From NCBI GenBank assembly GCA_905372495.1, contig CAJPPG010000013.1:1-16386 (forward strand): 16,386 bases of DNA. The letters are read 5' to 3'. Both the position numbers and the translations under genes were made by a program. The DNA is from Candidatus Saccharimonadota bacterium (lineage in GTDB: Bacteria; Patescibacteriota; Saccharimonadia; Saccharimonadales; Saccharimonadaceae). Shown piece after piece: positions 15,075 to 16,386 of this stretch (position 1 is its first letter; every line of letters begins with the position of its first letter). The notes under the pieces are model-generated. The model did not search any database. It was not told the origin of the DNA and saw nothing but the letters and a program-made list of their open reading frames with translations.

Positions 15075-15265
15075 TGGCTATTTGTGAAATCACCGGTAAA
15101 GGCAAGATGTACGGACATAATGTCTCGTTCTCACAGCACAAAACCCGTAAAGTTTTTAAGCCAAACATTCAAAAGAAAACTCTTATCATTGATGGCAAAA
15201 AGATTCGTCTAAATGTTAGCGCTGCTGCTATCCGTACCCTCAAGAAAAAAGGTTTTCTTAAATAA
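15074..15265 (+). CDS. rpmB: 50S ribosomal protein L28
   Basis: A 63-residue L28: MAICEITGKGKMYGHNVSFSQHKT followed by RKVFKPNIQKKTL and SAAAIRTLKKKGFL. It is a large-subunit protein. Only one cysteine is present, so this is the zinc-free form. Translation is coupled to rplT by the TAATG overlap, with AGGAG 8 nt before the start. rpmB usually sits elsewhere (with rpmG in E. coli). Its place at the end of the infC operon is a lineage-type arrangement worth noting. Confidence 0.95.
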   Translation: MAICEITGKGKMYGHNVSFSQHKTRKVFKPNIQKKTLIIDGKKIRLNVSAAAIRTLKKKGFLK

Positions 15266-15273
15266 TTAGAAAC

Positions 15274-15306
15274 AAAAAAATAGACCCGCAAAGGGTCTAT
15301 TTTTTT
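15274..15306. terminator. Strong bidirectional terminator between rpmB and rnpB
   Basis: A perfect 14-bp stem, AAAAAAATAGACCC / GGGTCTATTTTTTT, over a GCAAA loop. It ends the infC-rpmB operon on the plus strand, and its other orientation lies directly after the 3' end of rnpB on the minus strand, so it can serve both convergent units. Confidence 0.92.
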
Positions 15307-15719
15307 AAGTCTTTATTAAGCCGGGTTCTGTAACTTACGTTCTATCGATTCCCTATCACAAGATAACCATAACAGGGGAGATATTAAATAAGCCGACAGT
15401 CATCTATCTAGACATTTTGTTGCCAAAATATTCAAGCGGTGAGCGTGCATCCTCGAACAAAGGTTCTCTAGCACTCCTTGCAGCCAGTAGGGTTTACCAT
15501 CGTCTATGTCACCATAGTACGCCGTGAGCTCTTACCTCACACTTTTCACCCTTACCCTAAGGCGGTATTGTCTCTGTGGCACTTTCCCTATTTTTAGGTT
15601 TTTTGATGTATCTCTACATTTCTAAACGATCAAACGGTCGCCGTTAACGACTACTGCGTTCTATGCTGCCCGGACTTTCCTCTTGGTTACACCAAGCGAC
15701 TGCCTTGCGGACTCTTGAA
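15307..15719 (-). ncRNA. rnpB: RNase P RNA, bacterial type A-like
   Basis: This is the catalytic RNA that cleaves 5' leaders from pre-tRNA (and pre-tmRNA). Conserved blocks, minus strand 5' to 3': GGAAAGTCCGGGC (15680-15668, P4 5' strand region); ACAGAGACAATACCGCC; GGTAAGGGTGAAAAG; the hairpin GTGAGGTAAGAGCTCAC (15540-15524); ATGGTAAACCC; GCTGCAAGG; TAGATGACTGTC; and ACAGAACCCGGCTTA (15331-15317, P4 3' strand region). These match the E. coli RNA in order and spacing. Ends are approximate. A TATGAT -10 (15731-15726) just after the stop codon of the RNase HI gene predicts a start near 15719; its -35 is weak. The L15 internal loop reads GAGGAT instead of the usual GGU-containing sequence. Confidence 0.92.
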
Positions 15720-15746
15720 TATCCTATCATAAATTGAGTCTAAAAG

Positions 15747-16386
15747 CTAGATTCCAAAATGCCGATCAATCGCCTTATTTGCCTCGCTGTCTGCAACTAT
15801 ATTTCGCTCTCGCTTCACATGCGTAAACGCCACCGCATCAAAATTTTGAATAAGTTTATTAATATCACTATAGATAGGCAAAATATCATTATTTTTAACC
15901 TGATATATTCCATTCATTTGATTTACCATCATTAGATTATCCGACACAAAGCGCACTGTCTTAAAACCCAACTCCATCGCCTGTTCACATCCTTCTTTTA
16001 GAGCATAATATTCTGCCACTCTAGAAGTTGCGAAACCGATAAACTCTCCACCCCTTTTAATCTCCTGACCATCCTCATTATATATCACATATCCAATTCC
16101 TGATGGACCAGGATTACCCCTTGAAGCACCGTCCGTATAGATAATTGGCCCGTTGACAGCACCCCGAAGACCCACTGTAACTTCCCCATTTTGTCTATTA
16201 CCCGTCTTTTCAAGTTCAATTCCTAGCACTGCAGCCGAAGCTTCTTCAAAACTTAAATTAGAAAAAATATCATCGTTAAAACCTAAAAATTTATATGATG
16301 AATATTTATCACTTAAATGGATCTTATTATCCTCATTATCCTCATTATCTTCAATATCAATATCATATATAATATATAGACTATAT
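15747..16386 (-). CDS. rnhA: Ribonuclease HI family protein (5' end beyond window)
   Basis: This enzyme hydrolyses RNA in RNA-DNA hybrids. Numbered from the GTG at 16229, the four catalytic acids are in place: Asp33 (YTDGASRGNPGPSG), Glu73 (SRVAEYYALKEG), Asp97 (FVSDNLMMVNQM) and Asp137 (HVKRERNIVADSEANKAID). The sequence style resembles the archaeal/actinobacterial-type RNase HI without the E. coli basic protrusion. The frame stays open upstream of 16229 to the right edge with protein-like content (FLGFNDDIF, LSFEEASAAVLGIEL) and no ATG, while the GTG has no good ribosome site. The real start is therefore probably outside the window, giving an acidic N-terminal extension of at least 50 residues. 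The rnpB promoter begins just after its stop codon. Confidence 0.88.
   Translation of the reverse strand, partial: YSLYIIYDIDIEDNEDNEDNKIHLSDKYSSYKFLGFNDDIFSNLSFEEASAAVLGIELEKTGNRQNGEVTVGLRGAVNGPIIYTDGASRGNPGPSGIGYVIYNEDGQEIKRGGEFIGFATSRVAEYYALKEGCEQAMELGFKTVRFVSDNLMMVNQMNGIYQVKNNDILPIYSDINKLIQNFDAVAFTHVKRERNIVADSEANKAIDRHFGI

Noticed and set aside
15274..15306. Shared core of the terminators at 10022-10037 and 15274-15306 as a dispersed repeat
   Set aside because: The similarity is limited to ACCCGCAA(A)GGGT, which is generic terminator sequence; two instances are not enough to call a repeat family.
1..16386. CRISPR arrays, insertion sequences, prophage genes and tRNA genes
   Set aside because: No regularly spaced repeats, transposase or phage-like proteins, or tRNA cloverleaf with a TTC-type T-arm were seen; the only tRNA-like end is that of tmRNA.

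Overview
The window looks like a chromosome segment from a streamlined, AT-rich bacterium of the Candidate Phyla Radiation (Patescibacteria), most likely a Saccharibacteria (TM7) relative. This is inferred from the compact gene set, a stand-alone VirD4/TraG-like membrane ATPase operon, ComM, and divergent tmRNA and RNase P RNA. No 16S sequence or database search supports it. All genes read with the standard code.

Layout. On the minus strand from 1 to about 10.4 kb are: the N-terminal part of a putative secreted protein with a Lys/Glu/Pro-rich tail (1-1068); a gyrB-gyrA operon (5948-1342) with a promoter in front of gyrB and a terminator after gyrA; a two-gene operon of a small Asn-rich hypothetical protein and a 1022-residue membrane-anchored FtsK/TraG-type ATPase (9864-6282); and a small four-helix membrane protein (10395-10036). 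From 10.4 to 12.3 kb lies an AT-rich, gene-poor stretch. It holds a GC-rich block with strong, partly mutually exclusive RNA pairings (about 10545-10700), one weak small membrane ORF, several hairpins, and the tmRNA gene ssrA (12119-11767, minus). On the plus strand follow comM (12296-13831) and the translation operon infC-rpmI-rplT-rpmB (13919-15265), which ends in a strong terminator. Convergent to it, on the minus strand, are rnpB (RNase P RNA, about 15719-15307) and an RNase HI gene that runs off the right edge.

How the pieces fit. Most of the window is housekeeping: DNA supercoiling, translation initiation and ribosomal proteins, ribosome rescue, tRNA maturation and RNA-DNA hybrid removal. 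ComM and the TraG-like ATPase point to DNA handling (transformation and possibly DNA or protein transfer).

Most notable observations: (1) three genes have a -10 hexamer ending exactly 6 nt before the ATG, so they are predicted to be leaderless; (2) the same 14-bp direct-repeat pair lies upstream of both ssrA and the surface-protein gene; (3) the tmRNA T-loop departs strongly from the consensus; (4) there is an unidentified structured-RNA candidate at about 10.6 kb; (5) infC appears to start with AUU; (6) GyrB carries Asn at the position where Asp is canonical and where Asn confers quinolone resistance in E. coli. No CRISPR array, insertion sequence, prophage or tRNA gene was seen.
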